From Nonomuraea dietziae (GTDB taxonomy: Bacteria; Actinomycetota; Actinomycetes; Streptosporangiales; Streptosporangiaceae): a stretch of DNA of 64,000 bases. The position numbers and the translations under genes are program-made. The notes beneath the pieces are model-generated. The model saw nothing but the letters and a program-made list of their open reading frames with translations. It made no database searches and was not told the origin of the DNA. Each line of letters starts with the position of its first letter. Within the stretch, counting starts at the first letter, position 1. Shown here piece by piece: positions 17,513 through 26,586 of this stretch. Location: assembly GCF_014195505.1 (NCBI RefSeq), contig NZ_JACIBV010000001.1:8370001-8434000 (forward strand), given 5' to 3'.

Positions 17513-17637
17513 CGCCTGCCAGGAGGGGCTCCGGCGTCCACGGGCGCCGGGAGCCCTCCGGCACAGGCGATCCCGATCTCCGAACGCGTGACCGTCGCGG
17601 CCCTCCAGCGGGCGGCGATGTGGAGGGTTTCAGACCA

Positions 17638-18576
17638 ATGGCAACAATCCAGCTCGAAGCCGAACAGCGGCGTACCGCGCCGCCACCACGACGGCGCGGG
17701 CCGACCGGCAACAGGGCGGCGGGGATCTTCCTCGCGCCGTTCGCCGTGCTGTTCGTCGTGTTCTTCCTGGTGCCGATCGCCTACGCGGTGAACGAGAGCT
17801 TCTACCAGGTCAAGCGCTCGGGGCTTGGCTTCGGCACGCCGGAGAGGGTCTTCGCCGGGCTGGACAACTTCACCGCGGTCTTCGCCGACGGCTCCTTCAT
17901 GAACGGCATCGGCAGGCTGCTGCTGTTCGGGCTCGTTCAGGTGCCGATCATGCTGGGCCTCGCGCTGGTGCTCGCCCTGCTGCTCGACAGCGCCTCGGCC
18001 AGGTTCAAGCGCGTGTTCAGGCTGACCTACTTCCTGCCCTACGCGGTGCCCGGCGTGATCGCGGCGATCGTGTGGTCCTTCCTCTACACCCCGCGGATCT
18101 CCCCGCTGGCCGACCTGGTGCCCTTCGACTTCCTGTCCGACAGCGTCGTGCTGTGGTCGATGGCCAACATCGTCACCTGGACCTGGGTCGGCTTCAACAT
18201 GCTGGTCATCTACGCGGCCCTGCAGTCGATCCCGACCTCGCTGTACGAGGCCGCCGAGCTCGACGGCGCGGGCGGCTGGAAGACCGCCTGGTACGTCAAG
18301 GTGCCGCTGGTGCGGCCCTCCCTCGTGCTGACCGGCGTCTTCTCCATCATCGGCACCCTGCAGCTGTTCAACGAGCCGATGGTGCTGAGCAGGATCACCC
18401 CCGCCGTCGGCAAGGACTACACCCCGCTGATGCGCTCGCTGCAGGTGGCGCTCGACAACAACGACTACGGCCAGGGCACGGCGATCGCGCTCATGCTGGC
18501 GGTGTTCGCGGCGGGGCTGTCCTACCTCTTCATCCGCCTGTCGGCCTGGCTGACCGCCCGGGGAGTGAACCCATGA
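17638..18576 (+). CDS. Sugar ABC transporter permease, MalF type
   Basis: A 312-residue inner-membrane permease with about six helices. After a basic N-terminus (RTAPPPRRRGPTGNRAAG) the first helix is IFLAPFAVLFVVFFLVPIAYA. The EAA loop that contacts the ATPase is seen as SIPTSLYEAAELDGAGGWKT. The ATG at 17638 is ten bases after a GGAGGG site. It overlaps the next permease gene by four bases. It forms the translocation pore with that partner. Confidence 0.94.
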   Translation: MATIQLEAEQRRTAPPPRRRGPTGNRAAGIFLAPFAVLFVVFFLVPIAYAVNESFYQVKRSGLGFGTPERVFAGLDNFTAVFADGSFMNGIGRLLLFGLVQVPIMLGLALVLALLLDSASARFKRVFRLTYFLPYAVPGVIAAIVWSFLYTPRISPLADLVPFDFLSDSVVLWSMANIVTWTWVGFNMLVIYAALQSIPTSLYEAAELDGAGGWKTAWYVKVPLVRPSLVLTGVFSIIGTLQLFNEPMVLSRITPAVGKDYTPLMRSLQVALDNNDYGQGTAIALMLAVFAAGLSYLFIRLSAWLTARGVNP

Positions 18577-19409
18577 AGCCCACCCTGCGCTCCCGCACGC
18601 TGACCACCGCGTTCATGTTCGTGGTCGCGGTGTACGTCCTGCTTCCCGTGTGGTGGCTGCTGGTCTCGGCCACCAAGTCGGGCGGTGACCTGTTCGACAC
18701 CCCCGCGCTGTGGTTCGGGGAGATCAACCTCGGAACCAACGTCGGCCGTCTGATGGAGCAGGACGGCGGGGTCTACCCGCGCTGGCTGATAAACACCGTC
18801 ATCTACTCCGTCGGCGGCGCGGTGGGCGCGACGGTGGTGTCGGCGATGGCCGGCTACGCCCTGTCGAAGTACCCCTTCAGGGGCAGGGGAGCGGTGTTCG
18901 CGGTCATCATGTTCGCGGTGCTCATCCCCGTCCCGCTGCTCGGCCTGCCGCTCTACCTGTTGCTCACCCAGCTCGGCCTGCTCAACACCATGTGGGGCGT
19001 GCTGCTGCCCAGCATGGTCAGCCCCTTCGGCGTCTACCTGGCCAGGGTGTACGCCGACGCCGCCGTTCCCACCGACCTGCTGGAGGCGGGCAGGCTCGAC
19101 GGCGCGGGCGAGCTGCGCATCTTCTTCACCGTCGCGGTGCGTCTGATGGCCCCCGCGCTGGTCACGCTCTTCCTGTTCCAGTTCGTGGCCATCTGGAACA
19201 ACTTCTTCCTGCCGATGATCGTGCTGAACGACGAGAAGCTCTGGCCCGTCACCCTCGGCCTGGTCAAGTGGAACAGCCTGCGCACCGGCTTCTACCGCGA
19301 CATGGTCATCACCGGCGCGTTCGTCTCCGTCATCCCGGTCATCCTCGCCTTCATCGGCCTCCAGCGCTTCTGGAAGGCCGACCTCGCCGCGGGCAGCGTC
19401 AAGGTCTGA
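18573..19409 (+). CDS. Sugar ABC transporter permease, MalG type
   Basis: A 278-residue permease with about six membrane helices. The first is TAFMFVVAVYVLLPVWWLLV. The EAA loop reads PTDLLEAGRLDGAGELRI. The C-terminus is LQRFWKADLAAGSVKV, a typical MalG ending. The ATG overlaps the upstream stop (ATGA). With the preceding gene it makes the transmembrane pair of the importer. A GH101 gene follows after about 45 bases, so importer and glycosidase are probably co-transcribed. Confidence 0.94.
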   Translation: MKPTLRSRTLTTAFMFVVAVYVLLPVWWLLVSATKSGGDLFDTPALWFGEINLGTNVGRLMEQDGGVYPRWLINTVIYSVGGAVGATVVSAMAGYALSKYPFRGRGAVFAVIMFAVLIPVPLLGLPLYLLLTQLGLLNTMWGVLLPSMVSPFGVYLARVYADAAVPTDLLEAGRLDGAGELRIFFTVAVRLMAPALVTLFLFQFVAIWNNFFLPMIVLNDEKLWPVTLGLVKWNSLRTGFYRDMVITGAFVSVIPVILAFIGLQRFWKADLAAGSVKV

Positions 19410-19454
19410 CGCGCGCCCGCCCCTTCGTGACACCCATCCCCCATGGAGGACCGC

Positions 19455-22400
19455 GTGCCCAAACGTTCGCTGGCTCTGTCCGCTGTCCTGGCGTTAGCCG
19501 CCCTCGCGGCGGCGGGCCCGGCACTGGCCGACCCCCCTGCTCCCCCTGCCGTCACCGGCGCGATCAGCGTCTCGTCCTCCTCGCTCACGGTGGAGCTCGA
19601 CCCGGCCTTCCCCAGGGTGCTGCGCTACGTCGCAGGCGGGGCGGTCATGGGCGGCAGCGTGGCCCCCGTCACCCAGGTGACGCTGAACGGCAGGCCGTAC
19701 GCCGTCACCAGCGCGCTGGGCGGCAACGACGGCCGCACCGCCCGCTACACCCTGACCTTCGCCGACCTGCCCGGCGTGGAGCTGGACGCCTCGATCGGCG
19801 TGGAGGACCTCGTCACCACGTTCAGGATCGACGCCGTCCGAGACATCGAGGCCTTCAGGGTCGCCACCATCGACATCCCCGGCCACGACCTGGTCTCGGT
19901 GGGCAGCGACCAGCAGGGCGCCGCCACGGCCTTCACCAAGCTCGACAGCAACCGCACCCGCACCGCCGACAGGTTCGCGCAGGTCACTTCCGCCACCCCC
20001 GCGGAGCAGGCGCCGGTGGGCGCCACCTACGCGATCGTCAACACCGGCGCCCTCGCCGCCTCGATCGAGTCGAACTCCACCTACGACAAGCCGTCGGGCC
20101 AGAGCGGCGCGGACGGCGCCCGCTTCTGGCACCAGGCGCGCAAGCTGCCCGACGGCACCACCAGGGTCGGGGTGTGGAGCGGCCAGTGGACCTACAGGGG
20201 CGAGGGCGCGCCGTTCACCAGTGAGCTGCCGTGGGCCAAGGTCGTCATCACCCCCGACGCCAACGGCGACGGCCTCGTGGACTGGCAGGACGGCGCGATC
20301 GCCTTCCGCGGCATCGGGGTCAAGGCCCTCGGCGCCGACCAGACCAAGGACCGTGTGGTCACCCACATCCCCTTCAACTTCGCCAGCCAGGCCACCCACC
20401 CGTTCCTGCGCACGCTCGACGACGTCAAGCGCATCTCGCTGGCCACCGACGGGCTCGGCCAGTTCGTGCTGCTCAAGGGCTACCAGTCGGAGGGCCACGA
20501 CTCGGCCCACCCCGACTACGGCGGCAACTACAACACGCGCGCGGGCGGGCTGAAGGACCTCAACAGGCTGCTGCGCGCGGGCAAGGACTGGGGCGCCACC
20601 TTCGGGGTGCACGTCAACGCCACCGAGGCGTACGGCGAGGCCAAGACCTTCGACGAGAAGCTGGTCGACAAGAACGCGCGCGGCTGGGACTGGCTCAACC
20701 AGTCGTACTACATCGACCAGCGCCACGACCTCGCCAGCGGCAACCTCGCCAAGAGGTTCGCGCTGCTGCGCGAGGAGACCGACCGCAACCTCGCCATGCT
20801 CTACCTCGACGTCTACTACACCCACGGCTGGATAGCCGACCAGACGCTCGCCGAGCTGCGCGAGCAGGGCTGGCAGGTGAGCAGCGAGTGGGCCACCAAG
20901 CTGGAGCGCTCGTCCCTGTGGTCGCACTGGGCCACCGACGAGAGCTACGGCGGCGTCACCGACAAGGGGCTCAACTCCCAGATCATCCGCTTCATCCGCA
21001 ACCAGGAGAAGGACGTCTGGAACCCCGACCCGATCCTCGGCAACGCCCGCATCGAGGAGTTCGAGGGCTGGACCGGGGAGAACGACTGGCACGCCTTCTA
21101 CCGCAACATCTGGGAGCACAACCTCCCCGCCAAGTTCATGCAGCAACAGCCGATCATGAAGTGGGCGCCAGGCGAGATCAGGCTGGCGGGCGGCGTGCGC
21201 GGCACGACCACAGGCGGCAGGCGCGAGCTGTTCGTGGGCGGACGCAAGGTGCTGGACGGCGCCACCTACCTGCTGCCGTGGCAGGGCAGGTACTACCACT
21301 ACAACCCCGCGGGCGGCGCCACCACCTGGGACGTGGCCGAGAGCCGGCTGCGCGTCCACAAGCTGACCGACCAGGGCCGCGTCGAGGCCGGCGAGGTCAC
21401 GGCCGTCAACGGCAAGGTCACGCTGAACGCCGAGGCGGGCGTGCCGTACGTGCTCTTCCCCGGCGAGCCTGCCAAGCGGGACCGGCCGCAGTGGGGCGAG
21501 GGCTCCGGCATCGTCGATCCCGGCTTCAACGCCGACGACCTGCGCAAGTGGGAGAGCACAGGGCAGGTCTCCGTCGACAGGAGCGCCACGGGCCAGCGGG
21601 TGGCGCTGCTGGCGGCGGGCAGCCCTGCCTCGATCGAGCAGAACCTCAAGGAGCTCGTGCCCGGCAGGTCCTACACGGCCTCCGCCTGGATCGAGGTCGA
21701 GCCCGGCAGGTCGCGCAGGACGGTGCTGGAGATCGACGGGCCGAAGGGGCTGCGCGAGCAGGTGGCCTTCGACCGTTCGACGGCCATGAACCTCGTCGCC
21801 GCCGACGAGAAGCACGGCACCTACTTCCAGCGCGTCAAGCTCTCCTTCACCGCCACCAAGAGCCATGCCACGATCCGCCTGCGCGCCGGTGAGGGCGACG
21901 GCGCGGTGCGGGCCGACGACTTCAGGCTGGTCGAGATCGAGCCCACCGGCGCCGTCGAGGGCTTCGAACTCGTCGACCAGGGCTGGGGGCCGTTCATCAA
22001 GGGCGACGCGGGAGGCAGCACCGACCCCCGCACCCACCTGATCAACAAGCACGCGCCCTACACGCAGAAGGGCTGGAACGGCAAGGCCGTCGACGACGTG
22101 CTCGACGGCGAGTGGTCGCTGAAGGCGCACGAGGAGCGCAAGGGACTGGTCTACAGGACCGCCCCGTTCACCCAGCGCTTCGAGCCTGGCCACGCCTACG
22201 AGGTCTCCTTCGACTACCAGGCCGCGCTGCCGGGCACCTACGCCTGGGTCAGCGGCTACGACAAGAACGGGCAGTCGGTCGAGATCAGGCAGAGCCCGCT
22301 CGAGCAGAAGACCATCACGACCCGTTTCACCGAGCGCCTGGTGGCCGGCTGCGGCGACATGTGGGTCGGACTGCGCTCGCTGCAGCCCGAGCGCGACGGC

Positions 22401-23234
22401 GCCGACCTCATCCTGGACAACTTCTCCGTCAAGGACCTGGGCGCCTCGGCCGGCCAGCCGGCCTGCGCGTCGCTGACGGTCCAGCCCTCGGCCGAGGTCT
22501 TCGAGCCGGGCATCGCCAACGACCTGACCACGACCTTCACCAACCTGGAGGACGTGGCGGCCACGGACGTCAGGGTCGCGGTGACCGTCCCGCAGGGCTG
22601 GAAGCTCGAGGGCGAGAGCGTCTCGCCGTCGGTGGCGCCGGGCCAGCGGCTGGCCACCACCTGGAAGGTGACGCCTCCGATAGACGCGGCCTACCGGTCG
22701 TATCCGATCGCGGCGAAGCTGACCTACACCGCCGGCGGGGTCGCCAAGACCCTGGAGGGCAGCGCGTCGGTGCGGACGATGCCGCCGCCGCCCTCCACCG
22801 ACGTCTACGCCGGCGACATCGACTGGATCTTCGCGAGCAACGGCTGGGGCCCCGTCGAGCGCGACCAGTCCAACGGCGAGCAGGGCCAGGGCGACGGCAG
22901 GCCGATCACCATCGGCGGCAGGTCCTTCGCCAAGGGCCTGGGCACGCACGCTCCGGCCACGGTCCGCTACTTCCTCGGCGGCAGATGCACCGCCCTGTCG
23001 GCCTGGGTCGGCGTGGACGACGTGCAGACCTCGCGCGGCTCGGTGCAGTTCACGGTCAAGGCCGACAGCAGGACCGTCGCGCAGAGCCCGGTGCTCAGGG
23101 CCGCCGACGCCGCTCACCAGCTGAAGGCCGACCTGACCGGCGCCCGCCACGTCGAGCTGGTGGTCGGCGACGGCGGCGACGGCAACGGCAACGACCACGC
23201 GGACTGGGGCGAGGCTCGCCTGAGCTGCCACTGA
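19455..23234 (+). CDS. Secreted endo-alpha-N-acetylgalactosaminidase (GH101)
   Basis: A 1259-residue secreted enzyme with a signal peptide ending near ALA. The N-terminal beta-sandwich (about residues 30-290) precedes a (beta/alpha)8 catalytic domain of family GH101. The likely nucleophile is Asp452 in MLYLDVYYTHG and the likely acid/base Glu478 in VSSEWATK. Carbohydrate-binding-like beta domains follow, then a NEW3 domain (about residues 1000-1100, VPQGWKLEGESVSPSVAPGQ) and a C-terminal NPCBM domain (FAKGLGTHAPATVRYFLGG). GH101 enzymes release intact Gal-beta-1,3-GalNAc from mucin-type O-glycans. No sortase signal is present, so it is probably released. GTG start after GGAGGA. Confidence 0.92.
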   Translation: MPKRSLALSAVLALAALAAAGPALADPPAPPAVTGAISVSSSSLTVELDPAFPRVLRYVAGGAVMGGSVAPVTQVTLNGRPYAVTSALGGNDGRTARYTLTFADLPGVELDASIGVEDLVTTFRIDAVRDIEAFRVATIDIPGHDLVSVGSDQQGAATAFTKLDSNRTRTADRFAQVTSATPAEQAPVGATYAIVNTGALAASIESNSTYDKPSGQSGADGARFWHQARKLPDGTTRVGVWSGQWTYRGEGAPFTSELPWAKVVITPDANGDGLVDWQDGAIAFRGIGVKALGADQTKDRVVTHIPFNFASQATHPFLRTLDDVKRISLATDGLGQFVLLKGYQSEGHDSAHPDYGGNYNTRAGGLKDLNRLLRAGKDWGATFGVHVNATEAYGEAKTFDEKLVDKNARGWDWLNQSYYIDQRHDLASGNLAKRFALLREETDRNLAMLYLDVYYTHGWIADQTLAELREQGWQVSSEWATKLERSSLWSHWATDESYGGVTDKGLNSQIIRFIRNQEKDVWNPDPILGNARIEEFEGWTGENDWHAFYRNIWEHNLPAKFMQQQPIMKWAPGEIRLAGGVRGTTTGGRRELFVGGRKVLDGATYLLPWQGRYYHYNPAGGATTWDVAESRLRVHKLTDQGRVEAGEVTAVNGKVTLNAEAGVPYVLFPGEPAKRDRPQWGEGSGIVDPGFNADDLRKWESTGQVSVDRSATGQRVALLAAGSPASIEQNLKELVPGRSYTASAWIEVEPGRSRRTVLEIDGPKGLREQVAFDRSTAMNLVAADEKHGTYFQRVKLSFTATKSHATIRLRAGEGDGAVRADDFRLVEIEPTGAVEGFELVDQGWGPFIKGDAGGSTDPRTHLINKHAPYTQKGWNGKAVDDVLDGEWSLKAHEERKGLVYRTAPFTQRFEPGHAYEVSFDYQAALPGTYAWVSGYDKNGQSVEIRQSPLEQKTITTRFTERLVAGCGDMWVGLRSLQPERDGADLILDNFSVKDLGASAGQPACASLTVQPSAEVFEPGIANDLTTTFTNLEDVAATDVRVAVTVPQGWKLEGESVSPSVAPGQRLATTWKVTPPIDAAYRSYPIAAKLTYTAGGVAKTLEGSASVRTMPPPPSTDVYAGDIDWIFASNGWGPVERDQSNGEQGQGDGRPITIGGRSFAKGLGTHAPATVRYFLGGRCTALSAWVGVDDVQTSRGSVQFTVKADSRTVAQSPVLRAADAAHQLKADLTGARHVELVVGDGGDGNGNDHADWGEARLSCH

Positions 23235-23248
23235 TCCCACCCGCCCGC

Positions 23249-23281
23249 TCAGGCCTGGGGGCCCCGCGCCCCCAGGCCTGA
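23249..23281. terminator. Bidirectional terminator between GH101 and GH35 genes
   Basis: A perfect 14-bp inverted repeat (TCAGGCCTGGGGGC at 23249-23262 and its complement at 23268-23281) with a five-base loop. It lies between the ends of two convergent genes and can serve both, although the T-tract is weak. Confidence 0.75.
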
Positions 23282-23289
23282 CCCGCGAC

Positions 23290-25032
23290 CTAGCCCAGCT
23301 CGGCGGCGGGACGGATCTCCAGCGCGGGCTCGCCCACCCTGTCGAGCTCCAGGATCACGATCTCGTTCGCGCCCGCCCGCAGCAGCGGCCACGGCACGTA
23401 CAGCGTGCGCTGCGGTCCCCTGTCCCAGTAGCGGCCGAGCAGGAAGCCGTTCACCCACACGTACCCCTTGCCCCAGCCGGGCAGCGCGAGGAAGCCGTCG
23501 GCGGGCCGCTCCACCGCGAGCTCGCCGCGGAAGAGCGCGGGCGCCGCAGCCGACAGGCCCTCCCCGTACGGCAGCGCGGGCAGCTCCCGCAGCGGGACCG
23601 GCCTGGCCGTCACGCCGTGGAGGTACTGCCGGTCGTGCATGATCGGAGCCATGAGCCCCTTCCGCTCGCCGAGCGCGGGCCCGTAGTTCGTCCTGCCCAT
23701 CGACTCCACCAGCACCTCGAGCCGCGCAGGGCCCGCCACCTCCAGCACGGGCTCCTCGCCCCCTCGCTCGAGCACCGCCGCCTGCTCGCCGTCCACGTAC
23801 AGGTGGGCGCGGTCGTGCACGCCGCGCACCCTCAGCCGGTACGGCCTGCGCGGCCCCGGCACCTCCACCTGGTAGAGCACCAGGCCGTGGGTCAGCCCGA
23901 GATCCTCGAACGAGGGCGGCAGGGCGGCGGTCACCGAGGGCCCGGCCAGCTGGTCGAGCGCGTCGCGCAGCCCTACGGAGCCGGTCAGCGGCACCCGCGT
24001 GGCAGGCAGGGTCTCGGGCAGCGGAGGAAGGTCGGGGATGTCGGAGTTGTAGCGGGACAGCACCTCGCGAAAGAGCCAGAACTTCTCGGTCGGCGCCCCA
24101 CGCTCGTCGATGGGCGCGTCGTAGTCGTAGGAGGTGGTCGTGGCGCGGTACTCGCCGTCGGCCAGCTCGCCCACCCTGTTGGCGCCCGCGCTGGTGCCGA
24201 AGTTGGTGCCGCCGTGGGCCATGTACAGGTTGACCGAGGCGCCCGCGGCCAGGATCCGCTCCAGCGTGTCGGCGGCGTCGGCGGCGTCGCGGGTGACGTG
24301 GCCGTGGCCCCAGTGGTCGAACCACCCGCACCAGAACTCCATGCACATCAGCGGGCCGTCGGGACGGTGCTCGCGCAGCTTGGCGAAGGCCGCCTCGGGC
24401 CCGGAGCCGAAGTTCACGGTGGCCAGCACCCCAGGGACGGCGCCGCCGGTGAGGAAGAAGTCGTCGGCCCCGTCGGAGGTCGCCAGCGGGACCTCGATGC
24501 CGTGCGCGATGAGGTCGTCGGTCAGGTGGCGCAGGTAGAGCGCGTCGCTGCCGTAGGAGCCGTACTCGTTCTCGACCTGCACCATGATGACGTTGCCGCC
24601 CTTGGTGACCTGCCGCTCGGCGATCAGCGGGACGACCTCGTCGAAGAAGCGCTCGACGTGGGAGAGGTACTCGGCGTCGCGGGTGCGCACCCGCAGCCCC
24701 AGCTCGGCGGTCAGCCAGGAGGGCAGCCCTCCGTTGTCCCACTCGGCGCAGATGTATGGCCCCGGCCTGACGATGGCCAGCAGCCCCTCGGCCGCGGCGG
24801 CGTCGAGGAAGGCGGCCAGCTCCTCCAGCCTCTGGAACTCGCCCTTGCGGGGCTCGTGGAGGTCCCAGGGCACGTAGGTCTCCACCGTGTTGAGTCCCAT
24901 GGCCCTGAGCATCCTGAGCCGGTGACTCCACTGCTCGGGGAGCACGCGGAAGTAGTGAAGGGCCCCTGACAGCACCCTGAACTCCTCGCCGTCCAGCCGG
25001 AAGGCGTCCCCATCAATCGTGAAATTTTGCAT
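23290..25032 (-). CDS. Cytoplasmic beta-galactosidase (GH35)
   Basis: A 580-residue GH35 enzyme. The acid/base Glu156 lies in VQVENEYGSYG and the nucleophile Glu232 in LMCMEFWCGWFDHWG. Other GH35 marks are SGALHYFRVLPEQWSHRL, NTVETYVPWDLHEP and RPGPYICAEWDNGGLPSWL. C-terminal beta domains (about residues 390-580) end in a galactose-binding-like jelly roll. No signal peptide is present, so the enzyme acts inside the cell, where it could split Gal-beta-1,3-GalNAc imported after GH101 action. It is transcribed divergently from the AraC regulator gene 60 bases away, which probably controls it. Confidence 0.93.
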   Translation of the reverse strand: MQNFTIDGDAFRLDGEEFRVLSGALHYFRVLPEQWSHRLRMLRAMGLNTVETYVPWDLHEPRKGEFQRLEELAAFLDAAAAEGLLAIVRPGPYICAEWDNGGLPSWLTAELGLRVRTRDAEYLSHVERFFDEVVPLIAERQVTKGGNVIMVQVENEYGSYGSDALYLRHLTDDLIAHGIEVPLATSDGADDFFLTGGAVPGVLATVNFGSGPEAAFAKLREHRPDGPLMCMEFWCGWFDHWGHGHVTRDAADAADTLERILAAGASVNLYMAHGGTNFGTSAGANRVGELADGEYRATTTSYDYDAPIDERGAPTEKFWLFREVLSRYNSDIPDLPPLPETLPATRVPLTGSVGLRDALDQLAGPSVTAALPPSFEDLGLTHGLVLYQVEVPGPRRPYRLRVRGVHDRAHLYVDGEQAAVLERGGEEPVLEVAGPARLEVLVESMGRTNYGPALGERKGLMAPIMHDRQYLHGVTARPVPLRELPALPYGEGLSAAAPALFRGELAVERPADGFLALPGWGKGYVWVNGFLLGRYWDRGPQRTLYVPWPLLRAGANEIVILELDRVGEPALEIRPAAELG

Positions 25033-25092
25033 CTTGCCCCTTGAGATAGGATTCCGCGCATAGCAGCTTGCCGACTTCCCAGCTCAGAGGCC

Positions 25093-25980
25093 ATGGACAA
25101 AGGCGGGGAAATGTTGGACGGAAGGCAGCGGATGGCCGAGGACTTCAGGCGGTGGATGCACTATCTGACACCGGGGCCCGCCCACCGCCGGCTCGGCCTG
25201 GTCTGCCTCGGCGTGGGCCACCTGGAGGGCAGGCTGCCCACCGTGGGGCCGCGCGCCCTCGACCACCACGTCGCGGTCGTCGTCACCCAGGGCAAGGGCT
25301 GGTTCTCCCATGCGGGCGAGGAGCCCGTCGAGGTCGTGGCCCCCTCCGTCCTGTGGCTGCTGCCGGGGGTCAGGCACCACTACGCCCCGCACGACGACAC
25401 CGGCTGGACCGAGTGGTTCGTCGACTTCACAGGACCCGCCGCCACGGCCTACCAGGACCTCGGCTTCGTCGACGCCGTCTCGCCGGTCACCCCGCTCACC
25501 ACGGCCGAGCCCGCGGCCCACGGCATCGGCCGCATCGCCCAGGCCATCCGCAGGGGCAGCCCGTACCTGGAGGTCGAGACATCGGCGCTGGTGCACGAGG
25601 TGCTGGTGGCGCTGCGCCACGCGCGGGTGGACGAGGACGCGGCGGGCGACCCCGTGCTGACGGGCCTGGCAAGGGACGCCTGCCTGCCGATCTCCGTGGC
25701 CGAGCACGCGAGACGGCTCGGCATGACCGTCGCCGACCTGCGCGTGGTCGTGCGGCGCCTGGCCGGCTGCAGCCCGAAGGACTACCTGCTGTCGATCAGG
25801 CTCACCAGGGCCAAGGACCTGCTGGCAGGCTCCGAGCTTTCGATCGCCTCGATCGCCAGGCGCGTCGGCTACGACGATCCCGCCTATTTCACCAGGATCT
25901 TCACCCGCAGGGCGGGGCTGCCTCCGAGCGAGTTCCGCGCGCAGCAACACGGCGGCCTGGCATCTGCCGGCCTTAGTTGA
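25093..25980 (+). CDS. AraC-family transcriptional regulator
   Basis: A 295-residue regulator with an N-terminal cupin-like ligand-binding domain (VVVTQGKGWFSHAGEEPVEV, LWLLPGVRHHYAPHDD) and a C-terminal double helix-turn-helix (about residues 195-290). The second HTH carries the family signature IASIARRVGYDDPAYFTRIF. Its gene is divergent from the GH35 gene with only 60 bases between, so both promoters are likely shared. It is the expected sugar-responsive switch of the GH101/GH35/importer locus. The ATG at 25093 has a weak ribosome site; starts at 25111 or 25132 remain possible. Confidence 0.9.
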   Translation: MDKGGEMLDGRQRMAEDFRRWMHYLTPGPAHRRLGLVCLGVGHLEGRLPTVGPRALDHHVAVVVTQGKGWFSHAGEEPVEVVAPSVLWLLPGVRHHYAPHDDTGWTEWFVDFTGPAATAYQDLGFVDAVSPVTPLTTAEPAAHGIGRIAQAIRRGSPYLEVETSALVHEVLVALRHARVDEDAAGDPVLTGLARDACLPISVAEHARRLGMTVADLRVVVRRLAGCSPKDYLLSIRLTRAKDLLAGSELSIASIARRVGYDDPAYFTRIFTRRAGLPPSEFRAQQHGGLASAGLS

Positions 25981-26052
25981 TTCTTATTCGGCGCGTGATC
26001 AGATGACTCCAGTACTGTGCGCATGCCAATCGCGACGACAGAGGAGTAGCCG

Positions 26053-26586
26053 TTGACCGCGTTGCTGCCGCCACGCGTAGCCAGTGTGGCGATACCCTGG
26101 GTGACGACCGTCGCCCGGCTGATCCTGGGCGCAGTGCTGATCGTGGCCGGTGGGCTGAAGATCGGCAGCATCCAGCAGTCGGTCATGGCGGTCAGGGCGT
26201 ACCGGTTGCTGCCCGACTCGCTGGCCACGACCGTCGGCTACGGCCTGCCCATCCTGGAGGTCGTCGTCGGCGTCCTGCTGGTGGTCGGGCTGCTCACCAG
26301 GGTGGCCGCTGTGGTGGGCGGGCTGCTCATGCTGGCCTTCGTCTTCGGCATCGCCTGGGCGTGGGCGCGCGGGCTGCGCATCGACTGCGGCTGCTTCGGC
26401 GGCGGCGGGCAACTGGAGGCGTGGGAGGAGCCGAGCTACCTGCTCGACATCGTCCGCGACTTCGGCCTGGTGCTGCTGGCCGCCTGGACCGTCCGCTTCC
26501 CGCCGGGGCGCTTCGCTCTCGATGCCGCCCTGGGACTGAGCGGCGGACGCGGGGACACAGAGATCGAGGGGGACGACAATGAGTAA
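26053..26586 (+). CDS. MauE/DoxX-family membrane protein
   Basis: A 177-residue membrane protein with four helices. The MauE/DoxX pattern is clear: ARLILGAVLIVAGGLKIGSI at the first helix, AYRLLPDSLA, LPILEVVVGVLLVVGLLTR, and a short cysteine pair in RIDCGCFGGGG. Such proteins work with thiol-redox partners in reduction or oxidation at the membrane. The next gene encodes a DsbA-like protein and overlaps it by eight bases. The start is a TTG placed six bases after GAGGAG. A role as electron donor or acceptor for the DsbA-like partner is inference. Confidence 0.88.
   Translation: MTALLPPRVASVAIPWVTTVARLILGAVLIVAGGLKIGSIQQSVMAVRAYRLLPDSLATTVGYGLPILEVVVGVLLVVGLLTRVAAVVGGLLMLAFVFGIAWAWARGLRIDCGCFGGGGQLEAWEEPSYLLDIVRDFGLVLLAAWTVRFPPGRFALDAALGLSGGRGDTEIEGDDNE

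Noticed and set aside
19494..23240. A minus-strand open frame of 1248 codons
   Set aside because: It is the antisense shadow of the GH101 gene, produced by GC-rich codon structure; it shows no domain, and the plus strand has a full set of family motifs.
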